Assembly (NCBI RefSeq): GCF_012641075.1
Contig: NZ_JAAXLJ010000009.1
Coordinates: forward strand, 1-64,000
Length of the DNA: 64,000 bases
Source of the DNA: Secundilactobacillus angelensis
GTDB taxonomy: Bacteria; Bacillota; Bacilli; Lactobacillales; Lactobacillaceae
Direction: 5' to 3'
Shown here: one piece after another, positions 8,303-16,413 of the stretch
Layout: every line of letters starts with the position of its first letter
How positions within the stretch are numbered: position 1 is the stretch's first letter
The notes under the pieces: model-generated
What the model saw: only the letters and a program-made list of their open reading frames with translations
Told to the model about the DNA's origin: nothing
The model's database searches: none
Program-made: the position numbers and the translations under genes

Positions 8303-9166
8303 TTATTTACGGGCACCGTATTCCTGAGACTTTTTCAGCCATTCGGTGTTTTGAGGATCCGGACCAACTCGCTTACCCTGATCTAATTTAGCAATCTCAG
8401 CCATTTCAGCTTCATCAAGTCCAAAAGCGAAGATGTCGCGGTTATTTTTAACCCGGTCTTCATGAATTGACTTAGGGATCACGATTTCTTCACGTTGAAC
8501 GTGCCAACGCAGAATCACTTGTGCTGGTGTCACATTGTGGGTTTTAGCTAATTTTTCAAACAAGGGATCCTTGATGGCGCTGTTTTTACCGCCACCAAGT
8601 GGACTCCAAGCTTCATGCTGAATGCCTTGACTCTCTAAATAAGCGTGAAGTTCAGTTTGTTGGAAGTAAGGGTGCGTTTCAACTTGGTCGATTTCTGGTT
8701 TGATGTCGGTCTTACTCATTAAGTCTTCCAGTTGATTTTGTTCAAAGTTAGAAACACCGATGTTTTTAATCTTGCCATCGCGGTAAAGATCTTCCATGGC
8801 TTTCCAGCTCTCAACGTAACCCGGTGCTGGCCAGTGAATTAAATAAAGATCGAGATAATCCAGACCTAGTTTATCGAGGCTTTCTTGAAAGGCCTGCTTA
8901 GTTTCGTCGTAACCGCGAACGTTATTCCAGAGTTTTGAGGTCACAAATAAATCTTTGCGATCCAAACCACTTTCACGAATCGCTTCGCCGACCCACTGTT
9001 CATTAGCATAGTAAGCCGCAGTATCAATATGACGGTAGCCGGCTTCTAATGCCCACTTCACCGAGTTTTTAATATCACTTTCGTTATCAACTTGAAAAAC
9101 ACCTAAACCCAATTGAGGAATCGTATTACCATTTGCTAACGGAATCTGAGGAATATCATTATGCAC
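8303..9166 (-). CDS. Aldo/keto reductase (2,5-diketo-gluconate/glyoxal reductase type)
   Basis: NADPH-dependent carbonyl reductase of about 287 residues. The catalytic tetrad is visible: Asp and Tyr in HIDTAAYYANE (about residues 47-57), Lys in VTSKLW and His in LIHWPAP. IPKSIHEDRVKNN near the C-terminus is the NADP-binding signature. The physiological substrate cannot be read from sequence. The preferred start is GTG at 9166, where AAAGGTGG lies 8 bases upstream and the protein begins VHNDIPQIPLANG; the longer frame from 9178 overlaps that binding site. It is transcribed alone. A second, distinct paralogue lies at 51123-51968. Confidence 0.9.
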   Translation of the reverse strand: MHNDIPQIPLANGNTIPQLGLGVFQVDNESDIKNSVKWALEAGYRHIDTAAYYANEQWVGEAIRESGLDRKDLFVTSKLWNNVRGYDETKQAFQESLDKLGLDYLDLYLIHWPAPGYVESWKAMEDLYRDGKIKNIGVSNFEQNQLEDLMSKTDIKPEIDQVETHPYFQQTELHAYLESQGIQHEAWSPLGGGKNSAIKDPLFEKLAKTHNVTPAQVILRWHVQREEIVIPKSIHEDRVKNNRDIFAFGLDEAEMAEIAKLDQGKRVGPDPQNTEWLKKSQEYGARK

Positions 9167-9349
9167 AATTAAAACCACCTTTCGCTATACAATGCTAACT
9201 CTAATTTTACCATATTTAATCCTGAGAAATTCGCATCAAATTTTACAAAATGAGCAAAAAATAGTAAACTTTAAGCCTAAATGAGTTAAACTGTCACTAG
9301 TAGTATTTCATGGCTTGTTCGCCCGTTCTTGATATTGGAGGTATTTTAC

Positions 9350-10048
9350 GTGAATAATCAAGAACCGCAATCGCGCATGCAACGCTATAATTTCAACACC
9401 GACAAGCAATCAGCTTCAAAGCGTAAGCCACCGAAACGGCCATCGCATTTTCGGCAGATTCTCATCAGCATCCTGGTCACATTGGTGCTGGTCATCGGTG
9501 TTGGCGTTTGGCTTGCTAACCGCTCGACTAAAGTCGAAAATGGTGCTCAAAACACCGAACAATCTGTTAATGATAATAGTTCAAGTAGTAACACTGGGTC
9601 TGATAGCGCATCTGAAAACGATACGCCCAATTCAAACCCTAATAATTCTAGTGCTGGCTCGGCAAACGGGTCAACCTATGCTGATAAAGGGATCACTTCG
9701 TCTCAGCGAAGCTCTTTGCAAAGTTCGATTAATCAGGAATCAGATGCAACAATTAAGAACAGCGAACAAAAAAAGCTAGACAACACCAAGCCTAAGGGCA
9801 ACACTCAGCAGTCGTCTAGCTCCGCCAATACTACTTCTAACTCAGCTGGGTCATCTTCCAAGAAAACCGATAACAGCAACAACAACTCAGGATCCATCAC
9901 ATTCAGTCAGCCCCATACCTTCTCTTCCGTCTCAGACGCCAAGAGTTGGGCCCAAGCCACGAAATCGCAATGGCTGAAGGATGGATATTCCAACTATACG
10001 ATTACTTCAGATGCACAAGGCAACTACGTGCTTCGTTTTGTGAAGTAA
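9350..10048 (+). CDS. Membrane-anchored Ser/Asn-rich protein with small C-terminal domain
   Basis: The protein has about 232 residues. There is a short basic cytoplasmic N-terminus (KRKPPKRPSHF), one transmembrane helix (ILISILVTLVLVIGVGVWLA, about residues 38-57), then about 110 residues of Ser/Asn/Thr-rich low-complexity linker likely to lie outside the cell. It ends with a compact C-terminal segment (SDAKSWAQATKSQWLKDGY, then NYTITSDAQGNYVLRF). The start is GTG at 9350, 8 bases after GGAGG; upstream TTG at 9329 would place that GGAGG inside the coding frame. It is probably a type II membrane protein exposed at the cell surface. Function unknown. Confidence 0.8.
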   Translation: MNNQEPQSRMQRYNFNTDKQSASKRKPPKRPSHFRQILISILVTLVLVIGVGVWLANRSTKVENGAQNTEQSVNDNSSSSNTGSDSASENDTPNSNPNNSSAGSANGSTYADKGITSSQRSSLQSSINQESDATIKNSEQKKLDNTKPKGNTQQSSSSANTTSNSAGSSSKKTDNSNNNSGSITFSQPHTFSSVSDAKSWAQATKSQWLKDGYSNYTITSDAQGNYVLRFVK

Positions 10049-10078
10049 TGAGTCGCGCAATATTCAGTCGAACTTGAT

Positions 10079-10131
10079 CAAAAGCAGCGTTCACAAGCTC
10101 CCATCAGGGTGCATTGTGAACGCTGCTTTTG
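10079..10131. terminator. Bidirectional terminator
   Basis: A perfect 18-bp stem (10079-10096 with 10114-10131) lies between convergent genes, with AAAA on the left arm and TTTTG on the right. It can stop transcription from both sides. Confidence 0.9.
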
Positions 10132-10138
10132 AGTACCA

Positions 10139-11026
10139 CTATTTAACTGACTGAAACCGTGAAAAATCGAGTTGCATGATTAGAATAGCAATAATGATCA
10201 GCACACCGCCGAGTAACAAGTGCGTTGTAAAGGGTTCGAATCCGAGGACCACTGAGAAAATACTGCCAAACATGGATTCAGTCATCAAAATCAATCCGGC
10301 TGGGGTTGGATCGGTAAATCGCTGTCCCAAAATTTGAAGCGTTTGAGCACCAAACGAGGACAAGATACCCAGAACTACCACCGGCCACAGACCAGCCTGC
10401 CAATTAATAGCGCTGTAACTGGCATGTTCGAATATGAGTGACCATACCAAGCCAAAACCGCCCTGGGTGATTCCCAACATAAACGACAACGCAAACGGAC
10501 TGGTACTGGTTGTTCGCATCCCAAAGTAGACAATTTGCAAGGCGTAGAAAAAGGCCGAAATTAACGTTAATAAATCGCCGATATGTAAAGTAAACCCATT
10601 TTGAACGACATTGGTTAAAAAGCCCATGCCAATAATGGCAATAATAATTGCGGGGTAACTCTTCGCTTCTGGGCGCCGCTTATAGATAACCCAAATAATG
10701 ACAGGGATAATCACGACGTAAATCGCAGTCAAAAAAGCGTTATTCGAAGGGGTAGTAAACCGTAATCCCCAAGTCTGAAACTGGTACCCTAAAAAGTTGA
10801 TAAAGCCGGCAGTTAAACCGGTCCTCAGATCAAGTCTGGTCATTTTGAGAATCGCCTTATGGAAAAAAATAAAAGCTAGACCGGCATAAATGAATCCCCG
10901 AATCGCGTTGATCATACCCGCCTGCATATTGGCGTTAGTGGCCAGCTTAGAAAAAATGTATCCGGCGCCCCAAATCATAGCAGCGATAAGCAGCATGAAG
11001 TTGGCGTGCCCCTTTGAAATTTGCAT
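10139..11026 (-). CDS. EamA-family (DMT) transporter
   Basis: Membrane transporter of 295 residues with about ten hydrophobic helices in two repeated EamA halves. MLLIAAMIWGAGYIFSKLA at the N-terminus and TPSNNAFLTAIYVVIIPVI in the first half are typical, and LILMTESMFGSIFSVVLG in the second half is the equivalent repeat. Members export metabolites or amino acids, and the substrate is not predictable here. The start ATG has an excellent binding site (GGAGGAACAACC). It lies downstream of hairpin element C. Confidence 0.88.
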   Translation of the reverse strand: MQISKGHANFMLLIAAMIWGAGYIFSKLATNANMQAGMINAIRGFIYAGLAFIFFHKAILKMTRLDLRTGLTAGFINFLGYQFQTWGLRFTTPSNNAFLTAIYVVIIPVIIWVIYKRRPEAKSYPAIIIAIIGMGFLTNVVQNGFTLHIGDLLTLISAFFYALQIVYFGMRTTSTSPFALSFMLGITQGGFGLVWSLIFEHASYSAINWQAGLWPVVVLGILSSFGAQTLQILGQRFTDPTPAGLILMTESMFGSIFSVVLGFEPFTTHLLLGGVLIIIAILIMQLDFSRFQSVK

Positions 11027-11056
11027 GGTTGTTCCTCCAAAAAATAAGGTGCGAGG

Positions 11057-11151
11057 CCAGGCGATTAGATAGCGGAGTGTAACGGCGTGTCGACAAAGAT
11101 CCTGGTCTTAGATTTTAGTTGATACGCCGTTACATGTAGCTGTCTGCCTGG
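11057..11151. repeat. Long imperfect hairpin element, copy C
   Basis: Outer arms CCAGGC (11057-11062) and GCCTGG (11146-11151) enclose a second paired segment (AGATAGC with GCTGTCT, allowing a mismatch) and an inner perfect 10-bp stem GTAACGGCGT (11079-11088) with ACGCCGTTAC (11124-11133). It sits 25 bases downstream of the minus-strand stop at 11177. It has the same stem-internal loop-stem architecture as elements A, B and D but a different sequence, and no U-tract. Confidence 0.6.
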
Positions 11152-11176
11152 AGTAGCCCATTTAGACACCATAACC

Positions 11177-12328
11177 TCAATCTACCAAAAACGCCAAAGC
11201 CAATTGCCGATACAGCAACGTCGCCTGCAAAAACTGATTAATTTCAACATATTCATCCGCTTCGTGAGAAGTATTAGTGCCAGGCCCGTATACAATTGCG
11301 GAGAATCGCGCCTTTGATTGCAGAAATTCTGAGGCATCACTAGCTCCGCCAGCACCCACTGGAATGACCCGATTGCCAATCACTCGATGACCGATCTTTT
11401 GAGCTAACTTGACCAATGGAGCATCCGGTCGGCCTGGAATGGCCTCCTCTGGATAGCTATACGACAGCTTCAGTTGGAACCCTGGTCTATCGTTTAAGTG
11501 ATGCACAAGTCTTTCCAGCGTGTCGTATATCATCTGGTTAGGATAAGCGGGAATGGTACGAACGTTAGCCGATAAACGAGCTTTGTCAGGGATTGAGTTG
11601 ATTTGTTCGCCACCAGAGATCAGGTCAACATTATGCAGAAGACCGCCTAATACCGGATCCATCTTATCGAATTGTTTCATGATTTCAGTCACTTCGTTGT
11701 AGAACACAATCAAATTATCAATGGCGTTAATCCCCTTAGCAGACTGCGCACTATGGACAGATTTACCAATGGAATCTACGTGATAATCAATGACCCCGCG
11801 AGCGGTGTAGGCAATTTTATCTAACCCAGTGGGCTCGGCAATCACTAAGCCGGCCAAATGATCTGCGTACCCGGCCTTCGTGAGTTGTGCGGCACCGTAC
11901 TCACCAGTCTCTTCACCCACCGTCGCTAGCAGCCGAACCGAGCCATTTAAGTGGGTGCCGTTTTCCAGTAACTCCAGCATGGCAATCACAATAGCTGCCA
12001 GCCCGCTCTTCATATCAGAGGCACCACGCCCAAATAAATGACCATCAACAATTTCTCCAGCGAATGGATCGTGATGCCACGCAGCCAAATTCCCTGGATC
12101 CACCACGTCTTCGTGGCCGGATAATCCTAGCTGTTTACCTTCTGGCTGACCGATGGTGACCACCAAATTGTCCCGTCCAGGTGAATACGTCACAAGTTCC
12201 ACTTTAGCTGACTGGTGATAGGGCTCAAATAAGGACGCCAAGTAATGGGCAACTACAGCTTCATTGCCGTTGACTGACTCGATTTGAACGAGTTTTTGTA
12301 AAATTGCAATTTTATCAGTATTCTCCAC
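11177..12328 (-). CDS. M20 family metallopeptidase (ArgE/DapE type)
   Basis: Zinc-dependent amidase or deacylase of about 383 residues, most like succinyl-diaminopimelate desuccinylase/acetylornithine deacetylase proteins. Metal-site motifs are GHEDVVDPG (about residue 70; the usual GHxDVV), RGASDMKSG (Asp about 105), GEETGEYG (catalytic/ligand Glu about 139), AEPT, and HEADEYV near the C-terminus. The dimerisation domain lies about residues 175-290. It could act in lysine/peptidoglycan precursor synthesis or as a general deacylase, and no pathway neighbours settle this. The chosen start is GTG at 12328, with GGTGGAGG 5 bases upstream; GTG at 12340 would place that site inside the frame. Confidence 0.85.
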   Translation of the reverse strand: MENTDKIAILQKLVQIESVNGNEAVVAHYLASLFEPYHQSAKVELVTYSPGRDNLVVTIGQPEGKQLGLSGHEDVVDPGNLAAWHHDPFAGEIVDGHLFGRGASDMKSGLAAIVIAMLELLENGTHLNGSVRLLATVGEETGEYGAAQLTKAGYADHLAGLVIAEPTGLDKIAYTARGVIDYHVDSIGKSVHSAQSAKGINAIDNLIVFYNEVTEIMKQFDKMDPVLGGLLHNVDLISGGEQINSIPDKARLSANVRTIPAYPNQMIYDTLERLVHHLNDRPGFQLKLSYSYPEEAIPGRPDAPLVKLAQKIGHRVIGNRVIPVGAGGASDASEFLQSKARFSAIVYGPGTNTSHEADEYVEINQFLQATLLYRQLALAFLVD

Positions 12329-12444
12329 TTTTGCCTCCACCTTAACATCTTTAAAATAGCATAACCCGCCCAGAAGGCTAAATGCAATGCGAAATCTAGA
12401 CTATTAGCGATTATTTTGACTTGGTGTCCCCCGTTAAACAGTAG

Positions 12445-12475
12445 TTGTCGCGCTACAGTTAAATTGCGTTATAAT
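12445..12475 (+). promoter_or_regulatory. Promoter of the YbhB-like gene
   Basis: A perfect -10 TATAAT (12470-12475) lies 31 bases before the start codon. The best -35 is TTGTCG (12445-12450), with a rather long 19-base spacer. Confidence 0.45.
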
Positions 12476-12505
12476 AGAAACAAGTTCAACAAAGGACGTG
12501 ATACG

Positions 12506-13015
12506 ATGGAAATCAAAGTGCCAGTTACAAACGGTTACTTGCCTGATATCTACGGTAAGTACGCACCCAAGGAGTATCGAATCGATGATGGTCCCGTTCG
12601 CTCATTTCCAATTGAAATAAAAGACGCACCTGCAGGGACTGAAACCTATGCAGTTACTATGATCGATCACGACGCAATTCCAGTTGGTGGGTTCACGTGG
12701 ATTCATTGGGTAGCTGCCAACTTGCCCGGTAATCTAACTGCGATTCCTGAAAACGCCAGCCAGTCTGGCGACGTTCCTATGACTTTCGGTAATAATTCCA
12801 CTGCCGGACGCTTAGTCAATAACCAAAATCTGCAGACCAGTCAGCACTATACTGGTCCGCTGCCGCCAGATAAGGATCATCGTTATACTGTGACGGTTTA
12901 CGCTTTGGATGCTAAACTGCCTTTACACGATGGCTTCTGGCTTAACCAGTTACATGACGCGATGGCAGGTCACATACTGGCAGAAGCAACTCAAGTCGTT
13001 TTAGGTCGGGTATAG
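12506..13015 (+). CDS. YbhB/YbcL family (PEBP-like) protein
   Basis: The protein has 169 residues and belongs to the bacterial homologues of phosphatidylethanolamine-binding/Raf-kinase-inhibitor proteins. The family's ligand-binding signature is seen as MIDHDAIPVGGFTWIHWVAANLP (Asp and His of the pocket), followed by HYTGPLPPDKDHRYTVTVYAL. No signal peptide is seen, so it is cytosolic. Its cellular role is unknown. The frame is open for 30 further codons upstream, but the ATG at 12506 has AAAGGA upstream and lies just after a TATAAT box, and it matches the family N-terminus. Confidence 0.88.
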   Translation: MEIKVPVTNGYLPDIYGKYAPKEYRIDDGPVRSFPIEIKDAPAGTETYAVTMIDHDAIPVGGFTWIHWVAANLPGNLTAIPENASQSGDVPMTFGNNSTAGRLVNNQNLQTSQHYTGPLPPDKDHRYTVTVYALDAKLPLHDGFWLNQLHDAMAGHILAEATQVVLGRV

Positions 13016-13083
13016 GTCACCCAATTTAAACCTGATTCATCCAATTACAAGCCCAACCTGCTTGATATAGGGGAGTAAGACAC

Positions 13084-13593
13084 ATGTTAAAATACAATTC
13101 AATCGTTGTACCACTGGATACCTCAAAGTTTGCGGAGTTAGCACTCGCAAAAGCCATCGGTGTTGCAACTCGAAATAAATCACACCTTGATTTGCTGAGT
13201 ATCATTGATACCCACCAATCCAACTATTACGGCGGATTATCAAACGGTGCCATCGTCAACTCCTTAGTCGAGGATGCAACGGAATACTTAGCTGAATTAG
13301 CTAAGCAAGTCAAAGAGAAGTATGGTTTAACTGATATTAGTACCCACATCCGTTTCGGAAATCCTAAAACAGTGATTGCCTTTGACTTCACCAAGGATCA
13401 CCAAAACGATTTGATCATGATGGGTGCTACTGGAATGGGCGCACTGGAACGGGTAATGAACGGTTCTGTGACGGACTTTGTTACTCGAAATGCAACTTGC
13501 GACGTCCTGGTGGTTCGGACGAATCTAGCTAACGAACCTGGTCAAAAAATTGAGAGTCCTTTCCGAACAAAGATGAGTCAGGATCAAGAATAA
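13084..13593 (+). CDS. Universal stress protein (UspA family)
   Basis: Cytosolic protein of 169 residues with the Usp alpha/beta fold. It starts with SIVVPLDTSKFAELALAKAI (first beta strand and ATP-site Asp) and ends with the nucleotide-binding signature MGATGMGALERVMNGSVTDFV (G-2x-G-9x-G-S/T) near residues 118-138, so it is probably of the ATP-binding type. GGGGAG provides the ribosome binding site. It precedes an APC permease, with a terminator between them. A second Usp gene of a different subtype lies at 15899. Confidence 0.9.
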   Translation: MLKYNSIVVPLDTSKFAELALAKAIGVATRNKSHLDLLSIIDTHQSNYYGGLSNGAIVNSLVEDATEYLAELAKQVKEKYGLTDISTHIRFGNPKTVIAFDFTKDHQNDLIMMGATGMGALERVMNGSVTDFVTRNATCDVLVVRTNLANEPGQKIESPFRTKMSQDQE

Positions 13594-13603
13594 TAAGCTG
13601 GGA

Positions 13604-13640
13604 GGGTCGAATTGGCAATCTTTCAATTCGGCCCTTCTTT
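13604..13640 (+). terminator. Terminator of the usp gene
   Basis: GGGTCGAATTG pairs with CAATTCGGCCC (allowing one bulge), followed by TTCTTTC, starting 10 bases after the stop. Confidence 0.75.
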
Positions 13641-13686
13641 CATACATACTTGTAACATTTAGAATATAAAAAAGGGAGGACAGCAT

Positions 13687-15309
13687 ATGGAAGCACCAAA
13701 ATTCAAAAAAATAAACCTCTTCCAACTAGTCATGCTGGCGCTGGGTTCCTTGATTGGGTCTGGCTGGCTGTTTGGCTCGTGGGAAGCCACCAAGATTGCT
13801 GGCCCAGCTGCCATATTCTCCTGGATCATCGGGGGCTTAGTCATTGGCTCCATTGCCTATGACTACGTTGAAATCGGAGCGATGTTCCCTGAATCTGGCG
13901 GTATGAGCAAATATGCCCAATACTCCCACGGCTCCTTGTTAGGTTTCATCGCAGCCTGGGCTAACTGGGTATCTTTGATTACGTTGATACCCATCGAGGC
14001 CGTGGCAGCAGTTCAGTACATGAGCACCTGGCCATGGTCTTGGGCACGCTGGACTCACCATTTTCTCAGCAACGGCGTGATTACGACCAGCGGCTTATTC
14101 GTCGTATTTGGTTTCATCATTGTTTTTACGGCACTGAATTTCTGGTCAGTCACCATCTTGACTCGCTTCACCAGTTTAATCTCAGTGTTTAAAATTGGTA
14201 TCCCGTTATTGACCATCGTGATGCTGACCTTATCAGGCTTTCATCCTGGTAACTACGGCAGTAACCTTCATGACTTCATGCCATATGGTTCTGCCCCCAT
14301 TTTTACTGCTACTTCCGCCGCAGGGATCATCTTCTCCTTCGACGCCTTTCAAACGGTCATTAATATGGGTGGTGAAATTGAACACCCTAAGAAAAACATC
14401 GGTCGCGGAATCACCATTTCTTTACTGATCAGCGGGATCTTGTACGTGATCCTGCAAAGCACCTTCATCACGGCAATTCCACCAAAAATGATTGCAGCTA
14501 CTGGCTGGCACGGCATCGTCTTCAACTCCCCATTTGCGGACATGGCAATCTTACTGGGAATTCATTGGCTATCCGTCCTGTTGTATATGGACGCTTTTGT
14601 CTCTCCGTTTGGTACCGGCGTTTCCTTCGTTGCCAACACAGCTCGGGCACTTTTCGCTATGGAAGGTAACCGTCACGTGCCTCATTTTCTGGGGAAAATC
14701 AACTTAAAATACGGCATCCCACGTAATGCCATGATGATTAACACGCTGTTGAGTATGGTCATGGTCACCGTCTTTAGATCATGGGCTGTACTAGCAACCG
14801 TCCTCTCAACAGCCACTTTAATTGCCTACTTAACTGGACCGGTCACAGCTGTGTCCTTACGAAAAATGGGGCCGAAACTCTACCGCCCGATTCGCCTAAA
14901 ACGATTGTCGTGGATCGCGCCATTTTCATTTGTGCTCGCGTCATTAGCAACCTACTGGGCAATGTGGCCCACCACCGTTCAAGTTATTTTAATTATCCTA
15001 TTAGGATTACCCTTCTACTTCTACTATGAATGGCGTAACCACTTTGTTTCAACTCGACAGGCCTTTAAAGCCAGTGGTTGGATGATTGGTTACCTGATTT
15101 TTATTTCAATCATGTCCTACATTGGCAGTCATCAATTTAACGGCCAAAACTGGATTCCCTACCCACTAGATTTCATCGTCATTATCATCGCGTCACTAGG
15201 CTTTTATTGGTGGGGAATCCGCAGCTACGTTGTCACCGAAGACTTTGGCAAAGCCCAAAAACTCAATCAAGAAGCCAAGGAACGAGGCGAAATGGAAGAT
15301 GACCAATAA
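13687..15309 (+). CDS. APC-superfamily amino acid permease
   Basis: Polytopic permease of 540 residues with 12 or more hydrophobic helices. The unwound first helix motif GSLIGSGWLFGSW is characteristic of the APC fold, and FSFDAFQTVINMGGEIEHPKK, ending helix 6, carries the conserved E-x-PKK. The length and the C-terminal extra helices are close to YveA-type aspartate/glutamate-proton symporters, but the substrate assignment is only a suggestion. The AGGGAGG binding site is strong. The last 11 bases overlap the next gene, so translation of that gene is probably coupled. Confidence 0.87.
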   Translation: MEAPKFKKINLFQLVMLALGSLIGSGWLFGSWEATKIAGPAAIFSWIIGGLVIGSIAYDYVEIGAMFPESGGMSKYAQYSHGSLLGFIAAWANWVSLITLIPIEAVAAVQYMSTWPWSWARWTHHFLSNGVITTSGLFVVFGFIIVFTALNFWSVTILTRFTSLISVFKIGIPLLTIVMLTLSGFHPGNYGSNLHDFMPYGSAPIFTATSAAGIIFSFDAFQTVINMGGEIEHPKKNIGRGITISLLISGILYVILQSTFITAIPPKMIAATGWHGIVFNSPFADMAILLGIHWLSVLLYMDAFVSPFGTGVSFVANTARALFAMEGNRHVPHFLGKINLKYGIPRNAMMINTLLSMVMVTVFRSWAVLATVLSTATLIAYLTGPVTAVSLRKMGPKLYRPIRLKRLSWIAPFSFVLASLATYWAMWPTTVQVILIILLGLPFYFYYEWRNHFVSTRQAFKASGWMIGYLIFISIMSYIGSHQFNGQNWIPYPLDFIVIIIASLGFYWWGIRSYVVTEDFGKAQKLNQEAKERGEMEDDQ

Positions 15310-15829
15310 GCTCTTGGAAATTTATTTGGAAGACGATGATGAGTCATTTATTGTCGGTAGCGTCGTGGGCGAAAACCCTCACCAACTGCTCATTATATCC
15401 ATTGATGATAACGGACAAGTAGATAGTGTGGAAATCATTAACCATTCGCGCATTGCTAAGATTGTGACTGATTCTGCTTACCTAGATTTTTGTCAATCAA
15501 TGACCAGAGAAAACCAAGCTGCCGGTATTTTTGATCCGTTTCAGCTCGCAACACAACTCCCGCACAGCTGGCAGACAGTTGACCGATTACTGGCGGAATG
15601 CCAAGGAGAACAGCGCCTCATCAGTTTGGTCACTGCTCCAGAGGTCTATGCCGGGCGAGTCTCCATGATTAGCGAACATCAAATTGGGTTACAGTTGGTC
15701 GACTTCGAATCTGTCTCCTTTGGCGCACCTACCCTAATCGATAAGGCAGACGTCATGGTGATTGACTATGTCAGCAGACAGAATTATTACGTGACTAAGT
15801 ATTGGAAAAGTAAGGGACAAAATAAATAA
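15299..15829 (+). CDS. Unknown protein overlapping the APC permease
   Basis: The protein has about 176 residues and was not recognised. The ATG at 15299 lies inside the permease reading frame (11-base overlap) and continues beyond it for the rest of its length, so the gene is real and co-transcribed. Two halves look alike: FIVGSVVGENPHQLLIISI followed by HSRIAKIVTDSAYL near the N-terminus, and VYAGRVSMISEHQIGLQLV followed by DKADVMVIDYVSRQNYY near the C-terminus. Each half resembles a small beta-barrel, suggesting an internal duplication. It is probably soluble and cytosolic. A regulatory or accessory role to the permease is inferred only from overlap. Confidence 0.75.
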   Translation: MTNKLLEIYLEDDDESFIVGSVVGENPHQLLIISIDDNGQVDSVEIINHSRIAKIVTDSAYLDFCQSMTRENQAAGIFDPFQLATQLPHSWQTVDRLLAECQGEQRLISLVTAPEVYAGRVSMISEHQIGLQLVDFESVSFGAPTLIDKADVMVIDYVSRQNYYVTKYWKSKGQNK

Positions 15830-15871
15830 AAGAGATTGATTTTCCATTTTTTTGGAAAATCAATCTCTTTT
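15828..15871. terminator. Bidirectional terminator
   Basis: A perfect 19-bp stem (15828-15846 and 15853-15871) with a six-T loop lies between convergent genes, with A-rich and T-rich flanks serving both directions. Confidence 0.95.
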
Positions 15872-15898
15872 ATTTAACTTCTAAGAATGGTCCAAACG

Positions 15899-16342
15899 TT
15901 ACCGAATCACCAAGACAGAGATCGGGGCATACTTTGCCATATAGGCTGCTTGGGATCCAAACCGCTTCCGAATCCCTGTCTTGGACAATGATCCAATGAT
16001 CAACAAATCGGGTTTAACTTCGGGAATAATCTGCTTAACGATGGTTTCTCCAGGATCACCTTCACCAATGATGACGTTAACCTTTTTGATACCAAACCGT
16101 AGCGCTAAATCCCGATAACCCAAAACGTGCTTTTCTAATTCATCACGCTTGCCGTGTACAAAGTCTTTACTTAAGGCCTGATACACATTCATATCATCAG
16201 ATTCCAGAACTGAAGTAATGGTCATCTCCGCGTCATCTTCTTTAGCGCGGTTCATGGCATACCGGAACGCTAATTGAGCATCCGGCGAGTCATCAACCCC
16301 AACTAAAATGTGTTTAAATTTTTTCGGATCTAACTCGGCCAT
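15899..16342 (-). CDS. Universal stress protein (UspA family)
   Basis: The protein has 147 residues, starting MAELDPKKFKHILVGVDDSPDAQLAFRYA, which holds the first strand and the ATP-site Asp. The C-terminal segment is IIGSLSKTGIRKRFGSQAAYM, in which the ATP-binding glycine pattern is altered (GSLSKTGIRKRFGS), so nucleotide binding is less certain than in the 13084 gene. The ATG at 16342 has GAGGGAG 8 bases upstream; the in-frame GTG at 16351 falls inside that site. Monocistronic. Confidence 0.88.
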   Translation of the reverse strand: MAELDPKKFKHILVGVDDSPDAQLAFRYAMNRAKEDDAEMTITSVLESDDMNVYQALSKDFVHGKRDELEKHVLGYRDLALRFGIKKVNVIIGEGDPGETIVKQIIPEVKPDLLIIGSLSKTGIRKRFGSQAAYMAKYAPISVLVIR

Positions 16343-16413
16343 TTCAATCACTCCCTCATCATCGGTTAAAAAGGTTTAACGAACTTTGACTTCACTCTGC
16401 ATTGTACCAAAAC

